Source: an uncultured Carboxylicivirga sp. (GTDB taxonomy: Bacteria > Bacteroidota > Bacteroidia > Bacteroidales > Marinilabiliaceae). From it: a DNA stretch of 64,000 bases. The notes beneath the pieces were generated by a model that was given only the letters and a program-made list of their open reading frames with translations, did not search any database and had not been told where the DNA came from. The stretch is taken from NCBI GenBank assembly GCA_947503525.1, contig CANNEA010000007.1:124001-188000 (forward strand), given 5' to 3'. This document shows, in pieces, positions 32,752-42,693 of this stretch; position 1 is the first letter of the stretch, and every line of letters begins with the position of its first letter. The translations under genes and the position numbers were made by a program.

Positions 32752-34024
32752 AGCCGTTCTTTTAAATATTCTTCTTGCAGCCATAATTGTAGTACTGGTT
32801 TATCAACTTAGCACTAATACAGCTGAGAACAAAATACCGGCTATTGTTAAAAGCAATGCCGCTGTAAAAAACGATTCTCCTGGCGGTGAGAAAAAATCTG
32901 TTGGAGCTAAAGGACATATTCATCCCAAACCTGCGGTTGTTATCGGTTCATATGGAACCGATGGTAAGCCCAACATAATGACTGCTGCCTGGGCTGGCGT
33001 AGTCAATTCGGTTCCTATGAGTATTGGCGTATCCATTCGTCCATCACGCAAAACCTACGAAAATGTGATGGCCACTAAAGCTTTTACCATTAATGTACCT
33101 TCAGCTCAATTTGTAGCACATATGGATTATGCCGGTAATATTTCGGGATATGATGAAGATAAATTTGAGAAACTGGGCTTGACTGCAGTTAAGGGTGATT
33201 TTACAAATGCTCCATATATTAAGGAATTCCCTATCGTAATAGAATGCGAAGTAAGCGAAACCATTGATTTGGGTTCACATGTACAATTTATTGGTAAAGT
33301 AATTGACACTAAAATTGATTTGGCCTATCTGGACGAAGAAGATCATGTTGATATGTCCTTAATCAATCCTGTTATTTATGGTGGAGAATATTACTATGGA
33401 TATGGGCAACGCCTTGGGAAACCATGGGATATCGGCAAACGCTTTAAGGATGATGAAAATCCAACATTTCAACCAAAGCTATACAATAATCCAACGCTCG
33501 CCACGATACATATGCGCAAAAGTGTTCGTCATTTTACTAATCAGGCAGTGAGTAAAGAGCAGCTCACCGAATTGGTTAAAGCAGGTATGGCTGCTCCAAC
33601 GGCCGTTAACAAACAACCTTGGGCATTTATTGCCATTAATGACCGAACAGTGCTTGATAAGCTATCAGAGGTACTTCCCTACGCTAAAATGCTGAAACAG
33701 GCCACTGGGGCCATCGTGGTTTGTGGTGACATGACCAGAACATTAGAAGGTCAGGCCCAGGAATATTGGATACAGGATTGCTCGGCAGCTACTCAAAATA
33801 TACTCTTAGCCGCCGAAAGCATGGGACTTGGGGCGGTATGGACAGGCGTATATCCCAAAAAGGAACGCATTGAGGACGTTATCCAAACCATAAAGCTACC
33901 AGAGCAATTAATTCCACTAAACGTTATTCCCATAGGATATCCTACAGGTGAAGATCAGCCTAAAAATAAATGGGATAAGAACAAATTGCACTGGAATGGT
34001 TTCTCTAAAAGCGAGCAAGAATAA
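32741..34024 (+). CDS. Membrane-anchored flavin reductase-nitroreductase fusion
   Basis: A 427-residue fusion. The ATG at 32741 gives a basic start and one membrane helix (AVLLNILLAAIIVVLVYQL, 5-23) with the rest probably outside the membrane. Residues 58-225 are a flavin-reductase-like split barrel (HPKPAVVIGSYGTDGKPNIM, AFTINVPSAQFVAHMDYAGN). Residues 253-425 are a nitroreductase fold (MRKSVRHFTNQAVSKEQLTE, AAPTAVNKQPWAF, AAESMGLGAVWTGVYP, LNVIPIGYPTGE). I do not know this domain pair with an anchor as a named family. Overlap with the FMN/Fe-S gene argues that the pair forms one electron-transfer complex reducing an unknown substrate. A cytoplasmic orientation cannot be ruled out. Confidence 0.87.
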   Translation: MRNKAVLLNILLAAIIVVLVYQLSTNTAENKIPAIVKSNAAVKNDSPGGEKKSVGAKGHIHPKPAVVIGSYGTDGKPNIMTAAWAGVVNSVPMSIGVSIRPSRKTYENVMATKAFTINVPSAQFVAHMDYAGNISGYDEDKFEKLGLTAVKGDFTNAPYIKEFPIVIECEVSETIDLGSHVQFIGKVIDTKIDLAYLDEEDHVDMSLINPVIYGGEYYYGYGQRLGKPWDIGKRFKDDENPTFQPKLYNNPTLATIHMRKSVRHFTNQAVSKEQLTELVKAGMAAPTAVNKQPWAFIAINDRTVLDKLSEVLPYAKMLKQATGAIVVCGDMTRTLEGQAQEYWIQDCSAATQNILLAAESMGLGAVWTGVYPKKERIEDVIQTIKLPEQLIPLNVIPIGYPTGEDQPKNKWDKNKLHWNGFSKSEQE

Positions 34025-34040
34025 GCGGAAAGATTATTTC

Positions 34041-35159
34041 TTAAAACTTAAAATAGCTCAATACTTGCTTTAAACCGTCAGCTTTAAGTTTTAATTCTTT
34101 TGAACTTTCAGCAACCAACTCGGATTGTTGAGAGTTCTTTTGGGTTACTGCATTAATTTGTTGAATTGCTGAATTTACTTGTTGAGCTCCCATTTTCTGC
34201 TCTAAGTTTGAAGCCACTACTTCCTCCATAAGCTGGGCTGTTTGAGCCACCTGAGGACTCACCTTCTTGATCAGATCATTGTTGGTATCTGTATCCTCTT
34301 TGCCTGAGACGGCTATATCAATTATTACATCCGCTGCATTTTTACTGCGTTCAGCCAACTTTCTTACTTCGCTTGCCACTACAGCGAATCCTCTTCCATG
34401 TTCACCTGATCTTGCCGATTCAACTGCTGCATTTAGGGCTAAAATATTGGTTTGATCTGCAATATCATTTATTACTGTAATATTATCTCCAATACGTTGA
34501 GCTGACTCCTGAGTTCGCTCTGTAAACTCTTCAACCTTATTTATATTTTCAAAGGCCTTTTGAGCAATTTCTTTAGTTTGAATACTATTGTTATGGCTCG
34601 ATTCAATTAAGGATGTCATTTCTTCCATTGTCGATGACACTTCTTCTAGTGATGATGCCTGAGCACTTACATTGGCTGAAAGTTCAACTGATGATGCACT
34701 TAAATGATTACCTGCATCACCCAATGCAACAGCATTTTCATTAACCCTATACAATACGGCTTTTAAGCTCTCAACGTGCTTACCTAAAGACTTATATAAA
34801 TTTGATAATTCATTCTTTTTATTCACCTCCGGAATTCTGATGTCTAAATCACCCTTAGATAATTGACCTACCAAAGCAACCGCTTCCTGCAACGGAATCT
34901 TAATAATTCGAGATACAATATATAAAGACACTCCACAAGTACCTACTTTTATAAGAAAAGATGCAGCTGTATTAATTAATCCAAAGCTCTTATAGTCACC
35001 AGTTAAGGTTCCTACAATAAGGTTTGCAGTAATAATAAATCCAATGGGTACTAATATTGAATTCTTCAGGAAAATCTTCATAAGACCATAGGCCATTGGT
35101 AAGGATAATAGTATTAAAACTAAATGCGTAATGATTAACTCTCTTAAAGCTGTGTCCAT
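34041..35159 (-). CDS. Methyl-accepting chemotaxis protein lacking a sensor domain
   Basis: A 372-residue receptor. Three or four membrane segments in the first 85 residues ([40 protein letters not shown]) have only short loops, so there is no periplasmic ligand domain. A HAMP-like linker ([20 protein letters not shown]) leads to the coiled-coil signalling domain with the hairpin tip [20 protein letters not shown] and [20 protein letters not shown], where CheA/CheW bind. It may sense membrane or energy state. No che genes are nearby. Confidence 0.93.
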   Translation of the reverse strand: MDTALRELIITHLVLILLSLPMAYGLMKIFLKNSILVPIGFIITANLIVGTLTGDYKSFGLINTAASFLIKVGTCGVSLYIVSRIIKIPLQEAVALVGQLSKGDLDIRIPEVNKKNELSNLYKSLGKHVESLKAVLYRVNENAVALGDAGNHLSASSVELSANVSAQASSLEEVSSTMEEMTSLIESSHNNSIQTKEIAQKAFENINKVEEFTERTQESAQRIGDNITVINDIADQTNILALNAAVESARSGEHGRGFAVVASEVRKLAERSKNAADVIIDIAVSGKEDTDTNNDLIKKVSPQVAQTAQLMEEVVASNLEQKMGAQQVNSAIQQINAVTQKNSQQSELVAESSKELKLKADGLKQVLSYFKF

Positions 35160-35293
35160 GTGTAGGTATAAATTAATTCAATACCCCTACGCATCACTAT
35201 AATCAACGTTTCGTTTTTAACATCTATTACTATTGTTGTTACAAAACCTAAAAATATTGATGCATCGATAACAATCGAGCTGCAATACTGCCC

Positions 35294-38140
35294 TCAATTA
35301 ATTCCAGGTGAAATAACTGAGACCAATTTCTCCTTAATTACTTTGCCTGATGGATAAATGATCTGAATCCAAATGACATAGAGCCCCGGCATTAATTTTT
35401 GTCCCTGTTCACCAAGACCATCCCAGGTATAAAAGCCTTGTTGAGCCATTAGATGGTTGTTTATAAGGTATCTGATTTCATTGCCCCTTGCATCATAGAT
35501 ACGAATATTAATTGTGCCGCCTTCCTCTTCATTATAATAACGAATAACTAATTGATCATCTACCCCATCTCCATTGGGTGAAAATACTTCCTGATCCAAT
35601 TCAAGGTTTTTCATTGAGCTTTTGTTTTCTATGCTTTGCGAGTTCCTATAGGATGGCGTGCCATAGGCGACATCAGAGGCAGTTGAATGCCAATTTTGCT
35701 GATCCTGCCCAGACTGCACGGTTGATAGGCGCTCCAAGGAAACACCTTCAGTATCTTTAATCAGATCAAAGTGCATCTGATCCAAATAATCCATGTAATC
35801 GATTATCACTCCATATCGATTCGACAATACCACAGAGCCTTCATCATCAGGCATAGAAGGAATTCCTTTGACATTAAGAAATGCTTGTGGATTTTTACAT
35901 TCATAATGGGATTGAACTACCAAACTGTCTCCACTCAGCAATAAATATTCATTCGAAAACAACAATCTGTCTTTATCACTAACGCTAACTAACTTTGATA
36001 TTTCACGGTTCTCATCCCATTGAGCCAAATACAAATCCGAAACAGAAATGACTTTATCCGACCGATTAAATAACTCAATAAAATCAACTCCATCAGGTCT
36101 GGGATTAAAGAGTATTTCATTAATAATTACATCTCCTGTTTCCACACTATCCGCCAAAGCAAATCTTAAAGGATTATCTTGAATTAATGCATTCCCTGCC
36201 CAGTCAGTTAGTCCCTCAAATTGAATTTCATAGATTTTACCATTGGAAATGCCCTGAGTCAAACCAATAGTAACACTTGAATAAAAAACACTATCAATGC
36301 ATTTAACAGATGAATTGACATCATCAGGCTTAATGGTGTAGTTCCAATCCGTATTTTCCAATTGCATTAACTCACTAAAACGAATTTCAATGATAGAATC
36401 TGATAACATTTCGATATACTCAACCTTTGGAGGGTTTTGATCCATCAATTCACCTTTAAGTGAATTTTCAGCTGAAGGCGTACCTCCTTTCAAATCCAAG
36501 GAATAGACCCAATTACCTACTTCATTGGACTGATTGTTTACATCAACTCGTTCAACGGACCAACCTCCATCGCGCTTAAAACGGTCTCCCTGTATCTCAT
36601 CAGGATTATAATTATAAGCATCTACAAGCATATTGTTTGAATAACGAAGAACGATACTTAATCCATCATTAGTTAGAGTGGGCCATGTTGGTAAAGGAAT
36701 AGTCGCTACATCAAATTCATCTTCTGAATTTGAAGGCACCAATGCCATATAGCCATTGGCATTTAGAATAAATTGAGGAAGCAGAACTGATCTATTATTG
36801 ACTTCCAAGACCCAATCTTTAATGTCAAGATCATAAGCTGAGCGATTATGCAACTCGATATACTCGCTCACAGGTAAAGCCACAGCAGGAGTCGGATCCA
36901 CCATAAACTCATTAAATACAATATCAAATCGTCGGGCATTATAATACCATAGTTGCCGATGATATCTTCGAATTGTGTCTCCCCTATCATCCCTTAAGTC
37001 TGATAAAACCAAGTTATAGGTTTCACCTTCCTTAAACTCGTCATCAAACTGAAGTGTATAAATCTTCATATCCTCCGACACCTTATAACTTTGTTGTGTC
37101 CATACCTGATTATTCATACTTAACAGAGCTTCGTTCCAACTTTCCTCAGGAATAGTTCTGCTAAAACCCATTTCAAGCTTGAATTCATCAAGTACATTCG
37201 CATATTCAACTTTTACTCTTTCATATGTGAATTGAATGTCTGTTTGTTCCAGCGTATTCCCTGCAAAATCATTCACATTATTAATCAATAGCGTATCTAA
37301 ACTAATATCGTCCAAAGCCGGGTTAAATAAGAGTAAAATAGATTTATCGCTCGCATTATATTCCGTTATTGATGGAAACCTATTCAACTGTTTCAAATAG
37401 AAATCTTCAGTCTGGATTGAAATAGGGTCCAGGTCTTCGCTAAAGAACAGTTTAAACTCTTCTCCATTTATAAGTTCAAACTGTAATAATTCGGGTGGAA
37501 TATTATCCTGAAAAGCACTACCATCAACACTGATATCATCAAAGAAAAACTTGTCTTTTCGTGTTTTGGTATATTGACAATAAATAGCAAAAGCTACAGA
37601 TGCAAAATTACTTTCGTACTCTTTCTCCCCAACACTTATCCAATCTGTTTCCGATTTATATTTCAATGTCCACAGATCATCAAGCCTCAATATCTCTATA
37701 TCCATTGCATTACTCGCTGCACCAAACAATGCATCATCACTGTGCAGCAATACGGTCTCTACACCATTTTCAAGACTTATCAACTCCAAACGATCACTAT
37801 TCTTTCCAATATCAACATATATTGCATGGCGAGCCAGCTTAAGGTCATTGTGATCTAAAGCTAAATATATGCGGGCATAATTACTGGAGGACGGGCTAAA
37901 TCCCAAAGTAAAACTGAACTTCCATGTTGCATCTTCAATTACTTCGGATGGCAAATAAATTGATGATGTACCGGCATCGGAAGCATTCAATTGCAGTTGA
38001 AAATCATTATTCACAAAAAAGCTATCAACTTGTCCAAACCACTCCGGATTGTTAAGGATTTCACCATCTGAAAAAGAATCGTTGAATTGTGCCAACAATG
38101 TGGTGGGACACAGTGTTAAAAGAAGAAAAAAGCGCAACAT
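35294..38140 (-). CDS. Large secreted lamin-tail domain protein with sorting-type C-terminus
   Basis: A 948-residue exported protein; the ATG at 38140 gives the signal peptide MLRFFLLLTLCPTTLLAQ. After a LamG-like beta region, an Ig-like stretch (PPELLQFELINGEEFKLFFS) recurs at about 600 (PPKVEYIEMLSDSIIEIRFS). Two lamin-tail domains contain VFNEFMVDPTPAVALPVSEY and VIINEILFNPRPDGVDFIEL. The C-terminal 100 residues begin VFSPNGDGVDDQLVIRYYNE and end with a FlgD-like beta sandwich, typical of proteins exported by the Bacteroidota type IX system. Function probably adhesive or structural on the cell surface. Confidence 0.87.
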   Translation of the reverse strand: MLRFFLLLTLCPTTLLAQFNDSFSDGEILNNPEWFGQVDSFFVNNDFQLQLNASDAGTSSIYLPSEVIEDATWKFSFTLGFSPSSSNYARIYLALDHNDLKLARHAIYVDIGKNSDRLELISLENGVETVLLHSDDALFGAASNAMDIEILRLDDLWTLKYKSETDWISVGEKEYESNFASVAFAIYCQYTKTRKDKFFFDDISVDGSAFQDNIPPELLQFELINGEEFKLFFSEDLDPISIQTEDFYLKQLNRFPSITEYNASDKSILLLFNPALDDISLDTLLINNVNDFAGNTLEQTDIQFTYERVKVEYANVLDEFKLEMGFSRTIPEESWNEALLSMNNQVWTQQSYKVSEDMKIYTLQFDDEFKEGETYNLVLSDLRDDRGDTIRRYHRQLWYYNARRFDIVFNEFMVDPTPAVALPVSEYIELHNRSAYDLDIKDWVLEVNNRSVLLPQFILNANGYMALVPSNSEDEFDVATIPLPTWPTLTNDGLSIVLRYSNNMLVDAYNYNPDEIQGDRFKRDGGWSVERVDVNNQSNEVGNWVYSLDLKGGTPSAENSLKGELMDQNPPKVEYIEMLSDSIIEIRFSELMQLENTDWNYTIKPDDVNSSVKCIDSVFYSSVTIGLTQGISNGKIYEIQFEGLTDWAGNALIQDNPLRFALADSVETGDVIINEILFNPRPDGVDFIELFNRSDKVISVSDLYLAQWDENREISKLVSVSDKDRLLFSNEYLLLSGDSLVVQSHYECKNPQAFLNVKGIPSMPDDEGSVVLSNRYGVIIDYMDYLDQMHFDLIKDTEGVSLERLSTVQSGQDQQNWHSTASDVAYGTPSYRNSQSIENKSSMKNLELDQEVFSPNGDGVDDQLVIRYYNEEEGGTINIRIYDARGNEIRYLINNHLMAQQGFYTWDGLGEQGQKLMPGLYVIWIQIIYPSGKVIKEKLVSVISPGIN

Positions 38141-38167
38141 TGCGTAAAGGTTTATAACAAATATTTC

Positions 38168-38175
38168 TATTTTTG
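38168..38175 (+). promoter_or_regulatory. Probable -7 element of the asd promoter
   Basis: TATTTTTG (TAnnTTTG) lies 88 nt before the asd start; no clear TTTG -33 element. The region is shared with the divergent lamin-tail gene. Confidence 0.45.
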
Positions 38176-38263
38176 CATTAATACGTAAGCATTTATACAA
38201 TAAGAAACAACAGATTATTATTGCCTATGCTTGCCTAATCAATTTAATTAAAAGATTTTTAAA

Positions 38264-39274
38264 ATGAAAGTTGCGATCGTTGGTGCCAGTGGCGCTGTAG
38301 GACAGGAATTCTTAAAGGTTTTGGAAGAAAGAGATTTTCCAATGGATGAATTAGTACTTTTTGGTTCATGCAGAAGTACAGGTAAAACCTATACCTTCAA
38401 AGGAAAAACGCTTACAGTAAAAGAGCTGAAACACAACGACGATTTCAAGGACATTGATATTGCGCTTACATCAGCAGGTGGTGGCACATCAAAAGAATAC
38501 GCTGAAACTATTACCAAACATGGTACTATCATGATTGATAACTCCAGTGCTTTTCGTATGGATGCAGACATTCCTTTGGTGGTGCCTGAGGTGAATGCTG
38601 AAGATTGTAAAAATGCTCCTCGTAATATTATTGCTAATCCGAATTGTACGACCATTCAAATGGTGGTAGCCTTAAAAGCTATAGAGGAACTATCTCACAT
38701 CAAACAAGTACACGTTTCAACTTATCAATCGGCTAGTGGAGCCGGCGCAAGTGGAATGGCTGAATTGGAAGCTCAGATCAAACAAATTGCTGATGGGAAC
38801 AAAGTTGATGTTGAAGCATTCGCTTATCAATTGATGCTGAACCTGATTCCACAGGTAGATGTGTTTACCGAAAACGGTTATACAAAGGAAGAAATGAAAA
38901 TGTATAACGAGACGCAGAAGATCATGCACAGCGATGTAAAAGTAAGTGCTACCTGTGTGCGTGTGCCTGTTTTACGTGCCCATTCCGAATCCATCTGGTT
39001 AGAAACAGAACGAGCTATTTCACCTGCTGAAGCACGAGAAGCTTTTAGCAAGGCAGATGGCATTATCCTAATGGATGAACCTAAAGAACAAACCTATCCA
39101 ATGCCTTTATTTTTAGCGGGCAAAGACGAAGTGTATGTTGGAAGAATAAGGGAGGATCTTGCTAATCCAAATGGTTTAACATTTTGGTGTGTTGCAGATC
39201 AAATTAAAAAAGGTGCTGCTTTAAATGCTGTTCAAATTGCTGAATACATGATTAAAGAAGGTTTGGTGAAATAG
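38264..39274 (+). CDS. asd: Aspartate-semialdehyde dehydrogenase
   Basis: Makes aspartate semialdehyde from aspartyl phosphate, the branch point to lysine, diaminopimelate, methionine and threonine. The 336-residue enzyme begins with the NADP-binding [20 protein letters not shown]. The active-site cysteine is C128 in [20 protein letters not shown], and [16 protein letters not shown] matches the family. Monocistronic with its own terminator. Confidence 0.97.
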   Translation: MKVAIVGASGAVGQEFLKVLEERDFPMDELVLFGSCRSTGKTYTFKGKTLTVKELKHNDDFKDIDIALTSAGGGTSKEYAETITKHGTIMIDNSSAFRMDADIPLVVPEVNAEDCKNAPRNIIANPNCTTIQMVVALKAIEELSHIKQVHVSTYQSASGAGASGMAELEAQIKQIADGNKVDVEAFAYQLMLNLIPQVDVFTENGYTKEEMKMYNETQKIMHSDVKVSATCVRVPVLRAHSESIWLETERAISPAEAREAFSKADGIILMDEPKEQTYPMPLFLAGKDEVYVGRIREDLANPNGLTFWCVADQIKKGAALNAVQIAEYMIKEGLVK

Positions 39275-39298
39275 AAACTACTTAGGAAGATATTATAT

Positions 39299-39338
39299 AA
39301 AGACCTTAAACTGAATTCAGTTTAAGGTCTTTTTTTTT
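39299..39338 (+). terminator. rho-independent terminator after asd
   Basis: A 15-bp perfect stem, AAAGACCTTAAACTG (39299-39313) with CAGTTTAAGGTCTTT (39318-39332), loop AATT, then T-run. Confidence 0.95.
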
Positions 39339-39343
39339 AGTTT

Positions 39344-39455
39344 AAAGTGCACTTTATACTATTTGCACCAAAGGTGCATGGTCATTTGCCCAGGGCATCC
39401 TACCCAGGTCGGTGCCCTGAGATATTAGTATGTGTTGTGAAAGCACCATAGGTGC
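39344..39455. repeat. Cluster of short hairpins left of the IS200-type gene
   Basis: Perfect small inverted repeats: AAAGTGCACTTT (39344-39355); GCACC-AAA-GGTGC (39365-39377); CAGGGCA/TGCCCTG (39391-39397 with 39413-39419); GCACC-ATA-GGTGC (39443-39455). The 5-bp stem with 3-nt loop recurs right of the gene, which points to REP-like substrates of the nearby TnpA. Confidence 0.7.
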
Positions 39456-39519
39456 GAGGTCTCTTGACAAAAAACCCTTTAATACTTAAATTCATTTCTA
39501 AACCATACGTTTAGGAATA

Positions 39520-39972
39520 ATGCCGCAATCACTTGTATTCAATTATACACATATCATTTTTAGCACTAAAAACCGCTATCCTTTCATCGACGAACAAATA
39601 AAGGATGAATTGTTTAAGTATCTAGGAGGAACCTGTCGTGAGCTAGAATGCAAACCAATAATAGTAGGTGGATTCAAAAACCATGTACACATACTTACTC
39701 TTTTGTCTCAAAAGATAGCATTGATGAAATTAATTGAAAAACTGAAAAGTCATTCCTCAAAATGGATAAAATCAAAAGGTAAAAACTATGAACATTTCTA
39801 TTGGCAAAGAGGTTATGCTGCATTTTCAGTCAATCCTTCTAAAATAGATGTTGTTCGCGCATATATATTAAAACAAGATGAACACCACCAAACAACTGAA
39901 TTTCAGACAGAATACCTAAACTTCTTAAGAAATTATAATATTCCTCATGACGAAAGATATATGTGGGACTAA
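39520..39972 (+). CDS. tnpA: IS200/IS605-family TnpA transposase
   Basis: A 150-residue Y1 transposase acting on single-strand hairpins. HUH motif: HVH in IIVGGFKNHVHILTLLSQK. The catalytic Tyr should be in RAYILKQDEHHQTTEFQ. Family openings VFNYTHIIFSTKNRYPFIDE and HSSKWIKSKGK fit. Full length for the family, no TnpB partner. It is flanked by clusters of tiny hairpins on both sides (39344-39455, 40003-40080), so it may mobilise or maintain those. Confidence 0.93.
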   Translation: MPQSLVFNYTHIIFSTKNRYPFIDEQIKDELFKYLGGTCRELECKPIIVGGFKNHVHILTLLSQKIALMKLIEKLKSHSSKWIKSKGKNYEHFYWQRGYAAFSVNPSKIDVVRAYILKQDEHHQTTEFQTEYLNFLRNYNIPHDERYMWD

Positions 39973-40002
39973 CTTATCATACAATCGAGAGAAATGACAT
40001 CA

Positions 40003-40080
40003 CCCTTTTAGGGCTCATTCTTTAAATCTTATAAGCCTGACCCTATCAGGTCAGTTTATTAAACTTTGCTCCTTTGGAGC
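40003..40080. repeat. Cluster of short hairpins right of the IS200-type gene
   Basis: CCCT-TTT-AGGG (40003-40013), CTGACC/GGTCAG (40037-40042 with 40049-40054) and GCTCC-TTT-GGAGC (40068-40080). The last repeats the 5-bp stem, 3-nt loop design of the left cluster with different bases. Confidence 0.65.
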
Positions 40081-40144
40081 AATCTATAAAAGTAATTCTC
40101 CACATCACTAAGTTTTTATTCTTAAACTTTTCACTTATAAATCC

Positions 40145-41254
40145 TTACAGCTTTATTTTCTTTTTCGCTTTGGGTTTAACCTGATAAATCAATACGCTCT
40201 TCTTTTTACCTTTAAGTTTAATATTACCAACCTCTTTAGTATTAAACGCTTTTAATTGATCGAGCTTCTCATACAGTACTCCGGAAATAAGTAAACTCTG
40301 TCGATACACGTTACACATCGACTCAATGCGTGCTGTCGTATTTAAGGTGTCTCCATTATAAGAAATATCGCGACGCACCTTTCCGACTTGCAAAACCATA
40401 GTTTTACCCACATGGATTCCGGCCTTAAACTTAGGCTCAACCCCGTACTTCCTATTAAAGTACCACGATCTTCTATCTATAACTTTTTGGAAGGCAAAAA
40501 ATGCCCTGATACAATTCTGATCGGTTATCCCTTTTCTTACACTCCACGAGATAATCGCACCATCTCCCAAATATTGGTATATCTCCCCATGGTAATTATC
40601 TATTATCGACATATCGTTAAATACATCCTGAACAAGATGTGAAAATTTACGATGCCCCAGGCTTTCAGCATTTTTTGTAGAATCCTTCATGTCGACAAAC
40701 ATGAATATCCGGGTTTCTTCACGAGGCTTATTTAAGGTTCCAAATACCCATTTCGAAATATTACTCTGCCCAATTTTACGGAACATGCCTTCATATAAAG
40801 TATTAAGACGTGTAGCAATAAAAAAATAAACTACAAACCGGATGAAATTAAGCTCAGTATTAGGTAGTAATGCTAAAAATGAATCCCAATCCCTGATCTG
40901 AAAAACATTAAGCTGTGGATTAACAGATATAATGATAATGGCCAGGGCCAGAATAAAATTTAACACCGAACGCAAAAACATTACTATACGAATTGGCACA
41001 ATGCGCATTCGCATAAAACTATCCACAAACAGTGTTTGTGATAAAGTAAATATTGAAGCTAATGCAAAACTAAAAAGGAGCGTATTGGTATAGATGGAGT
41101 CTACCTTGAGCAGGTTGAGGTAATTCACAAATAAAGAGCTATCTCCAGTCAGAAAGATGTATAAGAACAAAGTCAGAGTCCAAAAAACCAAATGATAAAC
41201 AAATGCCCGGACAAATAAAGTGACTTTGATCTTAAACTTCTCTTTCGAAAACAT
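40145..41254 (-). CDS. Membrane adenylate/guanylate cyclase (class III)
   Basis: A 369-residue cyclase. Four to five membrane segments occupy the first 165 residues (FVYHLVFWTLTLFLYIFLTG, IYTNTLLFSFALASIFTLSQ, VMFLRSVLNFILALAIIIIS). The catalytic domain (about 185-365) has the metal-binding Asp in IFMFVDMKDSTKNAESLG and in YQYLGDGAIISWSV, and the transition-state Asn/Arg in ISYNGDTLNTTARIESMC. It should make cAMP (or cGMP) on the cytoplasmic side. The signal sensed is unknown. Single gene. Confidence 0.93.
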   Translation of the reverse strand: MFSKEKFKIKVTLFVRAFVYHLVFWTLTLFLYIFLTGDSSLFVNYLNLLKVDSIYTNTLLFSFALASIFTLSQTLFVDSFMRMRIVPIRIVMFLRSVLNFILALAIIIISVNPQLNVFQIRDWDSFLALLPNTELNFIRFVVYFFIATRLNTLYEGMFRKIGQSNISKWVFGTLNKPREETRIFMFVDMKDSTKNAESLGHRKFSHLVQDVFNDMSIIDNYHGEIYQYLGDGAIISWSVRKGITDQNCIRAFFAFQKVIDRRSWYFNRKYGVEPKFKAGIHVGKTMVLQVGKVRRDISYNGDTLNTTARIESMCNVYRQSLLISGVLYEKLDQLKAFNTKEVGNIKLKGKKKSVLIYQVKPKAKKKIKL

Positions 41255-41375
41255 AAAACTGGTTTCCCCTTGCCTTAGTTTATTCTTTCCTCAATCTTGT
41301 ACCTCAAAAGTGGAGAATGGTTACAATTGAAAGCAAAAAAAAGGACGTTAATTACGCCCTTATATCTTATCTCGA

Positions 41376-42596
41376 TTATTCCTTATTATCTTCCTCATCA
41401 AACGACTCATATAAATAATCGTTGAAGGGAAAACGTTGGGCATGAATATGCTTTACAGCTTCATACAATACTTTTTTAAACTCAACAAAGTTAACTTTGT
41501 TTTTGGCCGAAATAAATATGCAATTATCTTGTTGCCCCATCCAGGTCTCCTTTAGCTCATCCAGCGTAAAATTTGACTTTAATTTAGGGGTAAGATCATC
41601 CTCTTCTTTTGGAATATAAGAATAGGCATCCACCTTGTTAAAAACCAGAATAGTTGGTTTCTCGCGTTTATCAATTTCAGTAAGTGTTTTCGTCACCACC
41701 TCAATTTGCTGCTCAAAACCAGAGTGCGACACATCCACAACATGTAATAATATATCCGCTTCCCGAACCTCATCCAAAGTTGATTTAAAAGACTCAACCA
41801 GGTGATGAGGCAACTTACGTATAAAACCTACCGTATCAGCCAACAGGAATGGAATATTGTCGACTACAACTTTGCGAACAGTAGTATCTAAGGTAGCAAA
41901 CAGCTTATTCTCAGCAAATACTTCCGATTTACTCAAAACATTCATCAGGGTACTTTTCCCAACATTGGTATAACCCACCAATGCAACTCTAACCAATTTG
42001 CCACGGTTCTGCCGTTGAGTAGCCATTTGTCGATCTATTTTCTTTAAATCAACTTTTAACTTGGCAATCTTATCTCTAATAATTCGTCTATCCGTTTCAA
42101 TTTCTTTCTCCCCTGGGCCACGCATACCAATCCCTCCACGCTGACGCTCAAGGTGTGTCCACATCCGAGTGAGTCGAGGTAATAAATATTGATATTGGGC
42201 TAATTCAACCTGCGTTTTGGCGTGTGCAGTGCGAGCACGTCGCGCAAATATATCTAAGATGAGATTTGTACGATCAAGCACCAACACTTTAAGCATTTGC
42301 TCAAGGTTACGTAACTGTGACGGAGATAGTTCATCATCAAAGATGATTGTTTTTACCTCATGTACTTTCATGTAATCAATAATCTGCTGCAGCTTACCCT
42401 TACCCACAAAAGTTTTAGGATCGGGCATAGCTAAATTTTGAGTGAAACGCATTACCGGATCAGCACCCGCTGTTTCAGCCAAAAATGCCAATTCATCCAA
42501 ATACTCCTGCACTTGTTGTTCAGTAACTGTTGGCACTTTAACACTCACCAATACTACCTTCTCTAAATCCTTCTGAGATGACAGATTCTCAATCAT
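41376..42596 (-). CDS. hflX: GTPase HflX
   Basis: Ribosome-associated GTPase that splits stalled ribosomes under stress. The N-terminal HflX domain contains DDELSPSQLRNLEQMLKVLV, and the family linker is QRGGIGMRGPGEKEIETDRR. The G domain has G1 VALVGYTNVGKSTLMNVL, G3 DTVGFIRKLPHHLVESFKST and G4 FNKVD. Length 406 is normal. It follows tonB on the same strand after a terminator. Confidence 0.96.
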   Translation of the reverse strand: MIENLSSQKDLEKVVLVSVKVPTVTEQQVQEYLDELAFLAETAGADPVMRFTQNLAMPDPKTFVGKGKLQQIIDYMKVHEVKTIIFDDELSPSQLRNLEQMLKVLVLDRTNLILDIFARRARTAHAKTQVELAQYQYLLPRLTRMWTHLERQRGGIGMRGPGEKEIETDRRIIRDKIAKLKVDLKKIDRQMATQRQNRGKLVRVALVGYTNVGKSTLMNVLSKSEVFAENKLFATLDTTVRKVVVDNIPFLLADTVGFIRKLPHHLVESFKSTLDEVREADILLHVVDVSHSGFEQQIEVVTKTLTEIDKREKPTILVFNKVDAYSYIPKEEDDLTPKLKSNFTLDELKETWMGQQDNCIFISAKNKVNFVEFKKVLYEAVKHIHAQRFPFNDYLYESFDEEDNKE

Positions 42597-42644
42597 TCAC
42601 ACTTATTTTTATTACACGACAAATATACTCATTATAGAGCAACA

Positions 42645-42672
42645 AAAAACCCCCGCTAATGCGAGGGCTTTT
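42645..42672 (-). terminator. rho-independent terminator after tonB
   Basis: On the minus strand, GCCCTCGC and GCGGGGGT flank ATTA, followed by TTTTTTG. One G-T pair in the stem. Confidence 0.8.
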
Positions 42673-42693
42673 TATATAGATTAAAATATAAAT

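Noticed and set aside
38141-38200. N-terminal extension of the lamin-tail protein
   Set aside because: The ATG at 38140 is followed directly by a good signal peptide; the extension would bury it.
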